Below, one piece after another: positions 21,538 through 30,790 of a stretch of 38,630 nt of DNA; within the stretch, counting starts at the first letter, position 1, and the number at the start of each line of letters is the position of its first letter. The notes beneath the pieces are model-generated. The model was not told the origin of the DNA, ran no database searches, and saw nothing but the letters and a program-made list of their open reading frames with translations. The stretch is from the IMG/VR virus record IMGVR_UViG_3300031857_000525, positions 1 to 38,630 of that record, one strand, 5' to 3'. The translations under genes were made by a program, and so were the position numbers. The stretch is from a virus.

Positions 21538-23289
21538 TTATTGCTCCTCCCTAAAGGTTTCTTTTAAATTTTTGGTGTAAATCTCTTGGACTCGATAATC
21601 TGCAGTTGCGAAATCGCTCGAGAAATTCCACTTTATACTCATGACCTGAGCGCTTGCACCGTTTAACGTCGTGCAATAGGAGTTTTCTATCAATGCGAGG
21701 AAATCGCTAAAGCCCATCGGGATTTTTTTCTCTTTAAAAATACGATATTGACCGCCAAAATTGTTACTTACAAAACTACGGTAATTGATATAGTTATCCC
21801 ACAAATATTTTGCACTCCAAATTGTTCGGTGATTTGCCGGTAACTTTCCGCCGGATAATTTCGCCAAAACCGGTATTTGCCACTCGTGGGAAGATACTTT
21901 TAACATCCCAATCCTTGCCGTTATTTGCGAAGCATAAGAGGAGTTTCCTCCAAAGAAATTAATAACATTATCGACTACCTGAGCAACACCCAACAAAGCT
22001 GTTTCGGCATCGTTTAGGCCGTCCTTTCTTACCGGTAAAGCTACCGGTAGACGTAATTCGGAAAGCCCCTTAACTGTTTTGTGTTTTTGGTTCACGGTTA
22101 CAATTTGATCGGTAGTTATCTCGTAAGAGGTACCGCGCCAATTTTTTAAAGTCCATGCGTTATTCAAGTCAGGAGTAAATGAAATCAAAATATTTGCCTT
22201 TAGCTCCTCTGTGTTATACTCTGTAACCTCGTCCAAAACGTCCGGGAGTTGGTAGGCCGATTGCTGTACCCAAAAAGCCGAGTTGTTTAAAGGCTCCAAA
22301 TAAACCGTTTGCTGACCGTTTACATCCTTAATGGTAAACTTTGCCTCGAAAGCGTCTTGAGCGAGTTTGAACTGTTCAAAAACCGTATATCCGAAGTCCT
22401 GAGACCTCGGCAAACCATTTCCGGAAGTTCCCGAGCTTGTCGATCCCGGTTCCGTGCTTGTCGGAATATACCAAACGCTATCCAAATCCGAAATGGAAGA
22501 GGAAAAACCGTAACCGAGATAATTACAAGCCTTGGTAAAAAGTTTCCGCCATTGGATGCCTTTTTTGTACCGCACAGGTTGAAATATTTGCGCGATCAAC
22601 TGCTCGATAAGCTGCTTAATGTAGATAATCAACAAGACGGCATAAGCCAAATTTAACACCGCCGAGGCGACCGAGAAAGCTATCCCGGCAGCCGGACCGG
22701 TTGCTCCTCCCGCCGTATGCGCGATAATATTTGCAATGTCTTTAGCGAGGTCCTTCGTTACCGACGCGAGTTCCTTGGCCATCAAAAACGTGGTTACGGA
22801 AAGCATGGTAAACTGCCAAAAATCAAACTCCTCCTGCAAAATGTACGGGATAGAGGTAAAATCGTTATTCGTGTAAATACCTTGGTCGTAAAGACTTTGG
22901 TAAGTAACTCCCTCGGTCCGTTCCGAAAAAGAAACAAGCCCCGACTCTTTTTGAATGGTCGCCGATACCGATACCGGGGAATTTATTTTAAGCCCTTCAG
23001 CAAGGTTTACAAAACCCTTAAAAGCGTCGTATTGCCCCGAGTTTGAGTTTATGGCTATCGTAAAGGCAGGACCCTCGAAAATACCCACACCGGTACCATT
23101 TATCCCGGCGTTAATCCAATCGCGAAGCATTTTAGCCTCTTCGTTCACGAAGTTGATCGACTCGGTTGTGATATTCGCCTGCGGATTATTTCTCTCGAAT
23201 GTGGCCAAAATCTCAAAATCGAGCCATTCGCGAGGAGGGTTTACCGTCTGACCCGCAAGCTGAAAAGTTATATCGGGGAAATTACCCAT
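21538..23289 (-). CDS. Tail hub / baseplate-like protein, 583 aa
   Basis: N- and C-terminal parts are strand-rich, typical of a tail hub. An unusual hydrophobic, Ala-rich stretch (about 158-245) holds two or three potential membrane or fusion-like helices (A-G-I-A-F-S-V-A-S-A-V-L-N-L-A-Y-A-V-L-L-I-I-Y-I in pieces). It could insert into the host membrane during DNA entry. It follows the 43-residue gene with an 8-base overlap. Function is inferred. Confidence 0.65.
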   Translation of the reverse strand: MGNFPDITFQLAGQTVNPPREWLDFEILATFERNNPQANITTESINFVNEEAKMLRDWINAGINGTGVGIFEGPAFTIAINSNSGQYDAFKGFVNLAEGLKINSPVSVSATIQKESGLVSFSERTEGVTYQSLYDQGIYTNNDFTSIPYILQEEFDFWQFTMLSVTTFLMAKELASVTKDLAKDIANIIAHTAGGATGPAAGIAFSVASAVLNLAYAVLLIIYIKQLIEQLIAQIFQPVRYKKGIQWRKLFTKACNYLGYGFSSSISDLDSVWYIPTSTEPGSTSSGTSGNGLPRSQDFGYTVFEQFKLAQDAFEAKFTIKDVNGQQTVYLEPLNNSAFWVQQSAYQLPDVLDEVTEYNTEELKANILISFTPDLNNAWTLKNWRGTSYEITTDQIVTVNQKHKTVKGLSELRLPVALPVRKDGLNDAETALLGVAQVVDNVINFFGGNSSYASQITARIGMLKVSSHEWQIPVLAKLSGGKLPANHRTIWSAKYLWDNYINYRSFVSNNFGGQYRIFKEKKIPMGFSDFLALIENSYCTTLNGASAQVMSIKWNFSSDFATADYRVQEIYTKNLKETFREEQ

Positions 23290-23413
23290 GTATTTCGGTT
23301 TTTAAAACGCAAATTCCATTACCATTATCGTCGACAAGGTGATAAACCTCCTCCTCTACGATCATTACCGTGTAATTTACGCCGTTAATTTCTATTTTAT
23401 CGCCCTGGTTCAT
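23282..23413 (-). CDS. Hypothetical protein, 43 aa
   Basis: ATG 23413, one base after the previous stop, gives 43 residues. It is a small strand-rich acidic protein (K-I-E-I-N-G-V-N-Y-T-V-M-I-V-E-E-E-V-Y) resembling a tiny beta-barrel. A longer frame from 23488 would lie inside the upstream gene and is less likely. Confidence 0.55.
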   Translation of the reverse strand: MNQGDKIEINGVNYTVMIVEEEVYHLVDDNGNGICVLKTEIHG

Positions 23414-23414
23414 T

Positions 23415-24263
23415 TTACAAAACTTGTTGGTAATAAACCGTTGATCCCGCAAGCGCAACAATAGCCGAAGCGGCAACCTCGGAAGCAAAACGAGCGATTA
23501 CATTTCCGTTAGCGCTCGGGGTAATATACCCCTCAATTATTGCAATATTTGACCCTGTGGCCGCGCTTGAAGCATTTGAAGCCGCAGGCGTATCGTATGC
23601 GGAAAGACCGTCGTTTATTGTCCTCGATGTCGTCGTGAGAGAATATTCCGAACGGTAACGCATGGCCGTTGCAGCCGGGCCGTTTATCGTCCACCTCGAC
23701 CCCGTTGTGGTTGCCGCAGCCGTGTAATGTATTGTAAATCGAAAGAAATATGTATTTCCTGCTGTTACCGGAAAAGATAAACCGGTAACATCCTGAATAG
23801 TATTTGCAATGGCGTTATTATTCGTTTGGTTTGAACCAAGAACAGCTGAGGAAAAACTCGCTGAAACCGCGTTGTTTCCTTGGTTCTGCGAAGTCTTTAC
23901 AGCTCCCGAAGAGGTGTAAACTTTAAACGATCCGTCGGCATATTCGAGGCGCTCACCTGTTCCGATCGTTATTTTACAGAGGATAAACTCGGTACCGCTA
24001 TTATCGACTTTAACCGTAACCTCGGCATTTACCGTGTCCCGGTTGTAAATCGAAAAACTTTCCACCTCGATAATCTCTCCCTCTTCGGCAGGCAAAGCGA
24101 GGTTAACATCCGTAGTCGAGTTGGTGTTTGTCGCTGTTTTATCCGGGACTCTCCCGTTTTTTGATACACGCCAAAACGAACAAACGCAAGGCAGTTGATT
24201 TGTTGTAATGGCCGAGGTCAAAACAACCTGTAGCTTTTCGCTTGCAAATCTCAATGGTATCAT
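23415..24263 (-). CDS. Virion surface / tail protein, 282 aa
   Basis: Gly/Ser/Thr/Ala-rich beta protein. The C-terminal 90 residues (G-Y-I-T-P-S-A-N-G-N-V-I-A-R-F-A-S-E-V) have a pattern I associate with the C-terminal domain of phage tail proteins. It overlaps the tape measure gene stop by ATGA. Its exact place in the tail is unknown. Confidence 0.65.
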   Translation of the reverse strand: MIPLRFASEKLQVVLTSAITTNQLPCVCSFWRVSKNGRVPDKTATNTNSTTDVNLALPAEEGEIIEVESFSIYNRDTVNAEVTVKVDNSGTEFILCKITIGTGERLEYADGSFKVYTSSGAVKTSQNQGNNAVSASFSSAVLGSNQTNNNAIANTIQDVTGLSFPVTAGNTYFFRFTIHYTAAATTTGSRWTINGPAATAMRYRSEYSLTTTSRTINDGLSAYDTPAASNASSAATGSNIAIIEGYITPSANGNVIARFASEVAASAIVALAGSTVYYQQVL

Positions 24264-27200
24264 AATAAGTTCCTTTTATAGTGATTTCTCACGATTTTAT
24301 CGCCCTGCTTGATATTCTCGACGACCTCTTTTTTAAATCCGTCAATATCTATCCATTGTACCGGTTTTTCCCTTTGTTCCTGCCTTAAAGCCCTTATCTC
24401 TTCAGCAACCTCCCTTCCGCTATCCTGAACAGAAATAGGCAATACAGCGCTTGCAAAAGCGGCTTTTTTGTTATGCCCTTCGACGATACGGGTAAGCATT
24501 TCGTTGGATAAATTACCGATACGTGCGTTTTGTTCCGCAGTCAATACCCGCTCCCCTTCGTCCAAACGAACGAGGAAACGATCTCGACCGGACACTTTAA
24601 ACGGTGTCGCGTTATTTTCCCCAATGCTTTCGGTACCGGTATAAAACCCAGGTAAGGACTCAATAAATGCACGCAGGGCCACAATATCCTTAATGGTCGA
24701 TGCCAACGGATTTGGATCTCCCGCCTCAACGTGTCCGGTATACGACTGAAATACTGCGTTTGCCTGCTCTATACGTTGCCTGCGTCGCTCCTCCTCGATT
24801 TTCTTTTTCTCAAACTCAGCGATTTTTTTATCCTCCGCAGCCAAAGATTGTTCGGCATCTAAAACACCTTGATCGGCAAGTTCGCGGAGCCTCTCTTGTC
24901 GTTTCTCTGCGGCCGAAATCTCCTTATCGATAGCTGCCTCTCGCTCCTCTGATTTCTTTATCAGGTAATCGGTAAGCATATCGGCAAGTTCAGACGCTGC
25001 ATCGGCGTACTGTTGGGCTATTCTGAGCCTTTCCGCTGCTTCCTCTTCCGCGTTTTTAGTCTTTTGATCCTCGATATTTTTATCGTGCTCGAGTTCCTGC
25101 TCTTTCAGTTTTTCCTTATGTGCACGCTCAAGTTCGGCAAGTTTTAACCTTTCGTCGGTTGCGTCCTTGTCGTATTTCTCCTTTATAGCGATTTGCTCGA
25201 GCAACTGATTTCTTTCGAGTTGGTAAAGCTCTTCCCGGAGTTGCTCCTCGTCCTGAACGTTTTTGATAAGCTCTGTTTTTCTCCTCTTCGATTGCTCTTC
25301 GAGAAAATCAAGCTCGAGTTTCATTTTTTCATCCGGAGTAAGATCTCTTTCGAGTTCTAAAGCCTTTGCCTCTTGCAGTTTTTTAATCTCTTTCGTTTGT
25401 CGGCTATAAGCCCCGGTTAACTCTTCCGTTGTGTCCTTGGTGGCCTTTTGTTTTTCAGACAAAAGAGCCTCAGCGTCGATAATTGTTTGTTGACCCCTCT
25501 TAATTTCGGCAAGTATATTATTTCTTTCCGCGAGACCGAGGTTTGCATCTTTTAAAAGCTCCTTATTTTGATTAAGCCAAATTGTCTCCGCTCTTATTAC
25601 GTTTCGGATAACATCCTCGTAAGCCCCTTCCATTCGCTTCGCTCCCTCTTCGACGGTTATCGCTCCTTTTTGCACGAGATCGTCGATAATTTTTTGCCTT
25701 TCGGCCACGGTTTGCTCGATGGAAGTTTTTGAGACCCTCGTCTCGATACCGGTTAATTTAAAAGTATATCCGGTAAGCATATCGAGCAAGTCGGCAAGTA
25801 CCAACAAAGATCCCCTAACAAACCTTGCGATTACACCGTCCCCGTTTTCGATCGATAAAACAAAAGCATCCCAAGCGGCTCCGAGTTTCGCGGTAACTCC
25901 CGAAAGTGTGTCGCTATTATTCTCCGCTTGTTCTAAAGCCGCTCCCTGCTCGTTTAATGCCCCGTTAAGGTCTTTTACCACGTCCCTTTGATTGATAAGC
26001 GTAAGGGCTGCCGCTGCGGCCTCCTCGCCGAACATTTTTTGAGCACTCGTAACGTCCGGGATTTCCTTGGCCAAAGTGTTAAGGATGTCGCTCATGTCGG
26101 TAACGGCAGGGTTTAAATCCTGTCGACCTGTTTTCGCTAACCTCAAAAGGATAGTTCTCAACTTTGTTCCGGCCTCTGCCCCTTCTAAACCTCCTTTTGC
26201 AAGGGCTTGAAGTAAGGCATTGGTAGCCTCGAAGTCTACTCCCGAGGCTTTAGCTACGGATCCAACATTTTTAAGAGCCTCGGAAAGCGAAGCAATCGAC
26301 GCGGTTCCCTTTTGCTGAGAAACGGCTAAAATATCCGTGTATTTTGTCGCCTCCGTGGAGCTTGCACCGTATTGGTTCATAGCCTTGGTAAGAGCGTCCG
26401 CAGCTTCCGGAAGAGAAATCCCTGCGGCCTTAGCCAAAATATCGGCCTGTTCGGTTACGCTCGCCAAAGCGTCTGCGTTGTTCAATAAGTCGGGTTTTTT
26501 TGACCCAATTAAAGCCATACCCTTTGAAACCTCGATAGCCGAAGTTCCGAAGCGCTTACTCATTTCAATAGCTTTCTCGCCAAGTTCGTCAATTACCTCA
26601 TCCGATAACCCGGTAATGGTTTGAAGCTCCGCCATTGCTTGGTCAAACTCGGTAACGGTCTTTATTGCATCCCGCAAAACGGCAACACCTCCGACAAACC
26701 CGGTTAACTGCATGATACCACTACCTAAGCCACGGAAAGCTGAGGAGTAGTTTCCGACGTTTCGCTGATACTGACCTACCGAAGCGTCGACATCCTTCAA
26801 TTTTTTATCGAGCGCCGTAATTTCCTTGAGCATATTACGGGCCTCTTTGCTATTCTCTTGGTTAGCTAAAGCCAAATCCTTGTAACGCTTTCTAAGGTCA
26901 TTTAAACGAGCCGACTCCTGAGCGTAAAGGCTATTTTTCTTTTCCGCCTCCTTAGCGAGTTTCGCGTCGATCCTTGCCTTATCCTGTTGTAATTTTAATT
27001 GCTCACGCTGCAAACGAGTATTTAGTACAAGGGCTTTTTGCTCTTTCTCCATGGCCTTACCCAACTCCTGTTTTGCCTTACCAAGTAAAGCCTCGAGTTT
27101 GGCCTCGTCCTGCTTTATTTTAAGCGCTCTTTGCGTTGCTTTATCCACATCCGCAACGGCTTTCTGTTGGTTGCGTAAATCCGTAACCGAGGAAACGGAT

Positions 27201-27355
27201 TTTATCTCCGTGAGGATTTTCTTTTGATCCTTTAGCGAGTCATTGATAACACCTCGCATTTGCTTTAATACCTCGAGCATCTCGGTTGCCTTTTGGATCG
27301 TTGGATCGAAAAGGTTTTCCGCAAAGAGTTGGTCGTTAGTTATTTTTTTTGCCAT
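24260..27355 (-). CDS. Tape measure protein (TP901 family)
   Basis: The product is 1031 residues. Coiled coils occupy about 1-200 and 600-880. A core of 220-500 has the TP901-type pattern, with F-D-Q-A-M-A-E-L, G-A-S-S-T-E-A-T-K-Y and A-S-G-V-D-F-E-A-T-N-A-L-L-Q-A-L-A-K-G-G. A hydrophobic stretch around 213-232 could be a membrane segment used during ejection. At roughly 1.5 angstrom per residue it predicts a tail of about 150 nm (siphovirus). Confidence 0.9.
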   Translation of the reverse strand: MAKKITNDQLFAENLFDPTIQKATEMLEVLKQMRGVINDSLKDQKKILTEIKSVSSVTDLRNQQKAVADVDKATQRALKIKQDEAKLEALLGKAKQELGKAMEKEQKALVLNTRLQREQLKLQQDKARIDAKLAKEAEKKNSLYAQESARLNDLRKRYKDLALANQENSKEARNMLKEITALDKKLKDVDASVGQYQRNVGNYSSAFRGLGSGIMQLTGFVGGVAVLRDAIKTVTEFDQAMAELQTITGLSDEVIDELGEKAIEMSKRFGTSAIEVSKGMALIGSKKPDLLNNADALASVTEQADILAKAAGISLPEAADALTKAMNQYGASSTEATKYTDILAVSQQKGTASIASLSEALKNVGSVAKASGVDFEATNALLQALAKGGLEGAEAGTKLRTILLRLAKTGRQDLNPAVTDMSDILNTLAKEIPDVTSAQKMFGEEAAAAALTLINQRDVVKDLNGALNEQGAALEQAENNSDTLSGVTAKLGAAWDAFVLSIENGDGVIARFVRGSLLVLADLLDMLTGYTFKLTGIETRVSKTSIEQTVAERQKIIDDLVQKGAITVEEGAKRMEGAYEDVIRNVIRAETIWLNQNKELLKDANLGLAERNNILAEIKRGQQTIIDAEALLSEKQKATKDTTEELTGAYSRQTKEIKKLQEAKALELERDLTPDEKMKLELDFLEEQSKRRKTELIKNVQDEEQLREELYQLERNQLLEQIAIKEKYDKDATDERLKLAELERAHKEKLKEQELEHDKNIEDQKTKNAEEEAAERLRIAQQYADAASELADMLTDYLIKKSEEREAAIDKEISAAEKRQERLRELADQGVLDAEQSLAAEDKKIAEFEKKKIEEERRRQRIEQANAVFQSYTGHVEAGDPNPLASTIKDIVALRAFIESLPGFYTGTESIGENNATPFKVSGRDRFLVRLDEGERVLTAEQNARIGNLSNEMLTRIVEGHNKKAAFASAVLPISVQDSGREVAEEIRALRQEQREKPVQWIDIDGFKKEVVENIKQGDKIVRNHYKRNLL

Positions 27356-27857
27356 TTGCTCGGTTTTTTATGGTTTGCTTTCGCATGATCTCGAGGTAAG
27401 TATAAAACCTCTTTGTACTTACTTTGTGCGTGTCGAGGGATATTTTAAAAAACTGCTCGATATACGCCAACACCTCCTCGAATTTGCTTTTTTCTCCGGA
27501 AGAGGATTTAAAAAGTTGCTGCAGTTTAGAGTTTTCAATCTCAATGGCTGCACGCATGGACCATTGGTTTTTTGTAACCATTTGGATTTTGAGCATTGCG
27601 ATTTTACGCTGTAGGTTCAGGACCTTTACAAAATCCTCGGAAAGCCCAAACTCCGCGATATACTCGTCAAAAATCTTATCCCATACGGAGGATAAGTTTA
27701 CCGAGTCGTGGAGTTTTACCTCGTCCATATCAAAGAAATCAGGCAATTTCAGGAGGTATCGGTAGTCTCTTTTCTCCATGATTTTGGAGAAATTCCACGC
27801 CGGTAACTCCTCAATACTGCGGTAATGCTTATAGGATATTTTCGAGGATTTGCTCAT
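27336..27857 (-). CDS. Tail assembly chaperone-like protein, 173 aa
   Basis: A helical, basic protein directly upstream of the tape measure gene (20-base overlap), the usual place of tail assembly chaperones. No slippery site joining it to a neighbour is evident. No motif is recognised; the assignment is positional. Confidence 0.55.
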   Translation of the reverse strand: MSKSSKISYKHYRSIEELPAWNFSKIMEKRDYRYLLKLPDFFDMDEVKLHDSVNLSSVWDKIFDEYIAEFGLSEDFVKVLNLQRKIAMLKIQMVTKNQWSMRAAIEIENSKLQQLFKSSSGEKSKFEEVLAYIEQFFKISLDTHKVSTKRFYTYLEIMRKQTIKNRANGKKNN

Positions 27858-28266
27858 GCAATTTTGATACTAAAATATGGGAAAATTGAAGTTGAGAAAC
27901 GTCGTCCATACCCAAAATATCTACACCGTAACGGTAATATAAATCGGGTTTGCCAGGAGCCTTAGCGTCTATTGTAAATCCGTCCTTGTTTACCCTTATC
28001 CGGAAAGACTTGTAAAATCTTCCGGTATCTTTAAGCGTAACGTGGTCGTATCGCTGCCCTTTTTTCTTTTTAATTTCTATCGTGTAATCAGAATAACCTG
28101 GGCGACCAAGGTCTTTTCCTTCGCTGTCCACTCCCCTATCGTATAGCTGTTCTTGGTTCAACTCGATTATGTAGTTTTTCAGCCTTTCATCGCGCAGCAA
28201 TTCGCTCATTAAGGTATTTATCCTTAACCTAATTACCTTTTTAAGCATAATCTCGAGCGCTTCCAT
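27829..28266 (-). CDS. Tail completion-like protein, 145 aa
   Basis: N-terminal helices are followed by a strand region with R-G-V-D-S-E-G-K-D-L-G, G-Q-R-Y-D-H-V-T-L-K-D-T-G-R-F-Y and a late R-Y-G-V-D-I-L-G-M. The pattern suggests a small head-tail or tail completion protein. It begins after an intergenic terminator hairpin (28275-28304). Confidence 0.6.
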   Translation of the reverse strand: MEALEIMLKKVIRLRINTLMSELLRDERLKNYIIELNQEQLYDRGVDSEGKDLGRPGYSDYTIEIKKKKGQRYDHVTLKDTGRFYKSFRIRVNKDGFTIDAKAPGKPDLYYRYGVDILGMDDVSQLQFSHILVSKLHEQILENIL

Positions 28267-28274
28267 TTACGATA

Positions 28275-28304
28275 GAAAAAACCCCTCGGCGATTAACCGA
28301 GGGG
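28275..28304 (-). terminator. Intra-operon terminator-like hairpin
   Basis: On the minus strand CCCCTCGG-TTAATCG-CCGAGGGG (28304-28297 with 28289-28282) is followed by seven T. It lies between the 74-residue gene and the 145-residue gene, so it likely lowers expression of the downstream tail genes. Confidence 0.8.
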
Positions 28305-28311
28305 CTGAGGT

Positions 28312-28536
28312 TTATTCGCCTTTAAATTCCTGCGGACCGGTGAGGTTTTCGGCCTCCTCCTTCGCTTTTGGTTGCCGCTTTGGCTTTTCCTTCTCAGGGG
28401 CTTTCCCTGTTACAAAGGTGTAAGCCTCACGAATATCAACGCCGGATAATTTTCCCGCGAAGTTTTCTTTAAACTCCTCAAAGCTCATGCCTTTGCACGC
28501 TTCGGGGTTAAATGATAGGTTTCCGATTTTACTCAT
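28312..28536 (-). CDS. Hypothetical small tail protein, 74 aa
   Basis: An N-terminal globular segment (1-45) is followed by a Lys/Pro/Glu-rich tail. It follows the putative tail tube gene by 11 bases, a common site for small tail chaperones. No family is recognised. Confidence 0.6.
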   Translation of the reverse strand: MSKIGNLSFNPEACKGMSFEEFKENFAGKLSGVDIREAYTFVTGKAPEKEKPKRQPKAKEEAENLTGPQEFKGE

Positions 28537-28547
28537 GGTCCAAAAAA

Positions 28548-29477
28548 TTAAGCGATAGTAATTACCACATCCTCGAGGGCATCCTCAGAGGTGTAACGGT
28601 CTTTGTTGGTCGTTAAGCGCAACACATCCGCAGAGGTCTGCGAAGCGTAAGTAAACACATAACGTCCCGGAATTGTTGAAGATTCAACGCAGGTTGAAAT
28701 GGTTACAGATGCTGAGTCTGTTACGTTGTACAAAGCGAAATCGGCAGCGACGAAATCGGTTACAGGCACGTTATCCGAGGTCGAGTTTCTCGCAAAAACA
28801 TCGATTGTAAACGTGGTAGCCGCAGGAGATCCCACTACGGTACCGAAAACAGGAACAAGTCCGTAAATGTCGTCGATAGTCCAATCGAGTTCGCTCGCGG
28901 GGATCATACGCAAATATTCGTCTTTCTCCGCCAAGTCCACCTGGAAGGTAACTTTAAGCATTTGCACCTCTGAATAGGTCCCGGTCATTAACTGAACGTC
29001 CAAGGTGTTTTTTGCGATACGGATAGGATATGCGTAAGTATCATTTGTTCCGCGACTCGAGTAAACGAAATTTCCGTCGAGGTCAATGATATAAACACCT
29101 TTACCGGCACACTCAGCCTGTTTTAAACGGCCAAGGAGTTCTGTATCTCCGTTCGGCACGTACATGGTAATATTTCGCGCACCTTCTTTGATACGCACGC
29201 GGTCGCCCGAGTTAAGGGTTTGGTAAACGGTGTCGTCCTTTACATTCTCGACATTATCAACGATAGGCCAAGGGTAAAGGCGTGATTTTGGAGCCGTACC
29301 GGCGTTCAACATCGGTTCGAGCGTTGAGAAAGCCTTTAGATCGGCAATAGATTTGCGGAAAGTCGCTCCGGTTGCGTCGAGGTCATGCGTAAAAATAGGC
29401 ATACGGGCGACGCTGAAAATAGACGGACATCCAAGGGACCCCGTGTTATTCAATGTTGCATTACAACTGCAGCTCAT
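28548..29477 (-). CDS. Probable major tail tube protein, 309 aa
   Basis: A beta-rich protein with an odd Cys-rich start (MSCSCNATLNNTGSLGC). The body has I-F-T-H-D-L-D-A-T-G-A-T-F and a strand-rich C-terminal domain of Ig-like character (about 215-309). Size and position between connector and tape measure genes suit a tail tube protein with an added surface domain. The N-terminal cysteines may be structural. Confidence 0.6.
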   Translation of the reverse strand: MSCSCNATLNNTGSLGCPSIFSVARMPIFTHDLDATGATFRKSIADLKAFSTLEPMLNAGTAPKSRLYPWPIVDNVENVKDDTVYQTLNSGDRVRIKEGARNITMYVPNGDTELLGRLKQAECAGKGVYIIDLDGNFVYSSRGTNDTYAYPIRIAKNTLDVQLMTGTYSEVQMLKVTFQVDLAEKDEYLRMIPASELDWTIDDIYGLVPVFGTVVGSPAATTFTIDVFARNSTSDNVPVTDFVAADFALYNVTDSASVTISTCVESSTIPGRYVFTYASQTSADVLRLTTNKDRYTSEDALEDVVITIA

Positions 29478-29546
29478 GGTTAGAGTTTTTTAGGTTCAAA
29501 ATTTATTTATTTGGTCGCCTCCCTGCAGAGGCTGTGCCTGCCATTT

Positions 29547-30239
29547 TTAAAAATCGGAAAACTCGAGAGCCTCTTGTTCGAAGTCTCCGAAAATTTCCCA
29601 TGTTACCGTAACATTTGTCCCGGAAATATCCGAGGCAGAGGTAACGGTAAACGAGGTATTTGTAGTAACATTTCCGATAACGTAATCGACATCGTTAATC
29701 GTTACCGTGTCGCCGTTACTCAGGTAAGAGGTATTGGTTATCGTAACGAGGTAAGTCGTTCCGGTTTGTAACGCAATACTTGTAGCCACTTGCTCGTTGT
29801 CCGGAAATTCGGAAATAAAAGCGTGCACGCCTTGTGCCGCTTCCGCTCCCGTGTTATACCGGTTACGTAATACCCTGCGAAGCTCTCCGGTACTTAAAGC
29901 GGTAGAGTTTTCCGTTTGGCTATCCGAAGTTCCTGCAGAATTATTGAAGGTATTTCCGTCCCGGACATACTCTACCCAAATTAAATAACGGAGGGCTTTT
30001 TTTAAGCCGTCGAAAGTAACGGTATCGCCCTCCGAATTTACGTATGTTGCTCCATTGGCGATAGCTGCATATTTGGCCTTTGAGATAGCGAAATCAGCCG
30101 CGAGATAACTCCCGAGGATCTTACGCATATAAAGAGTCTCAAACTCGTCGATATACTCTTGGATTTTGTCCGAGGTATATTTGTCTTGGCCGAGCCTTAA
30201 TTGCCCGGTTTCAAAATCCGATATTACAACTATCGCCAT
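29547..30239 (-). CDS. Head-tail connector-like protein, 230 aa
   Basis: The N-terminal 130 residues are helical (Y-T-S-D-K-I-Q-E-Y-I-D-E-F-E-T-L-Y), as in head-completion/adaptor proteins. The C-terminal 80 residues form a T/S/V-rich beta domain (T-V-T-I-N-D-V-D-Y-V-I-G). Positioned after capsid genes and before the tail tube. The assignment is by layout. Confidence 0.6.
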   Translation of the reverse strand: MAIVVISDFETGQLRLGQDKYTSDKIQEYIDEFETLYMRKILGSYLAADFAISKAKYAAIANGATYVNSEGDTVTFDGLKKALRYLIWVEYVRDGNTFNNSAGTSDSQTENSTALSTGELRRVLRNRYNTGAEAAQGVHAFISEFPDNEQVATSIALQTGTTYLVTITNTSYLSNGDTVTINDVDYVIGNVTTNTSFTVTSASDISGTNVTVTWEIFGDFEQEALEFSDF

Positions 30240-30244
30240 TTAGA

Positions 30245-30709
30245 TTACTTTTTTTCTTTGGTAAGGATTTCGACCTTTCCTTGTGCTTCGAGCGCCTTAG
30301 CTACCTCTTTACGGCACAAAACAACATCTCCGGGATTTGGTGCCGTTTTGTTTTTACGCAGCGAAGAGTGGTTAAGATACTGAACCACCACAAATTTACC
30401 GACCTTCTCTTTGGGAATGCCGATTTCTGAGGCTTTACGCTTCTCGATGCAAATAGCCTTAAACTCTTCGTCGGAAAGTTCATACGCTTCCGCTTTAGCG
30501 GCCTCTGAGGCTTTCTTTTGCTCGTTGCGCTTTACCGCTTCGTCGGCGTAGATTTTTAGGTTTTTGTTAGCCTCTTCGAGTTTTTCCTCGAGGGCTTTCT
30601 TTTCCTCGGTCAAAATATCAACCTCGGCTTGCAAGTCGGAAATGATTTGCTCAGGAGTCTTTTCCTGTTCGGTTTTTTTAGCGTCCTGGGACGGCTTGTT
30701 AGTACTCAT
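30245..30709 (-). CDS. Hypothetical coiled-coil protein with C-terminal domain, 154 aa
   Basis: ATG 30709 (MSTNKPSQ) is preferred over 30781, because the latter would start inside the terminator hairpin. The N-terminal 75 residues are a Glu/Lys/Ala coiled coil. The C-terminal 60 residues form a compact basic domain (V-G-K-F-V-V-V-Q-Y-L-N ... G-D-V-V-L-C-R-K-E-V-A). It may be a head-associated or scaffolding-type protein. Confidence 0.6.
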   Translation of the reverse strand: MSTNKPSQDAKKTEQEKTPEQIISDLQAEVDILTEEKKALEEKLEEANKNLKIYADEAVKRNEQKKASEAAKAEAYELSDEEFKAICIEKRKASEIGIPKEKVGKFVVVQYLNHSSLRKNKTAPNPGDVVLCRKEVAKALEAQGKVEILTKEKK

Positions 30710-30741
30710 GATCGGTCTTTTAAATGAAATTTTTTTCACCC

Positions 30742-30770
30742 AAAAACCCCGCTTAGCGAACCAAGCGGGG
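30742..30770 (-). terminator. Intra-operon terminator-like hairpin
   Basis: On the minus strand CCCCGCTT-GGTTCGCT-AAGCGGGG (30770-30763 with 30754-30747) is followed by TTTTTGGG. It comes directly after the 139-residue secreted-like gene. Confidence 0.8.
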
Positions 30771-30790
30771 CATAAAATCAATGGGTAAAT

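Noticed and set aside
27829-28536. Programmed frameshift in tail assembly chaperones
   Set aside because: A terminator hairpin separates the 74-residue gene from the next, and no slippery heptamer with overlapping frames was seen.
29478-29546. Hairpin and AT-rich gap before the connector/tail tube boundary as a promoter
   Set aside because: The GCCTC/GAGGC stem has no T run and the nearest box does not match TAnnTTTG, so no firm call was made.
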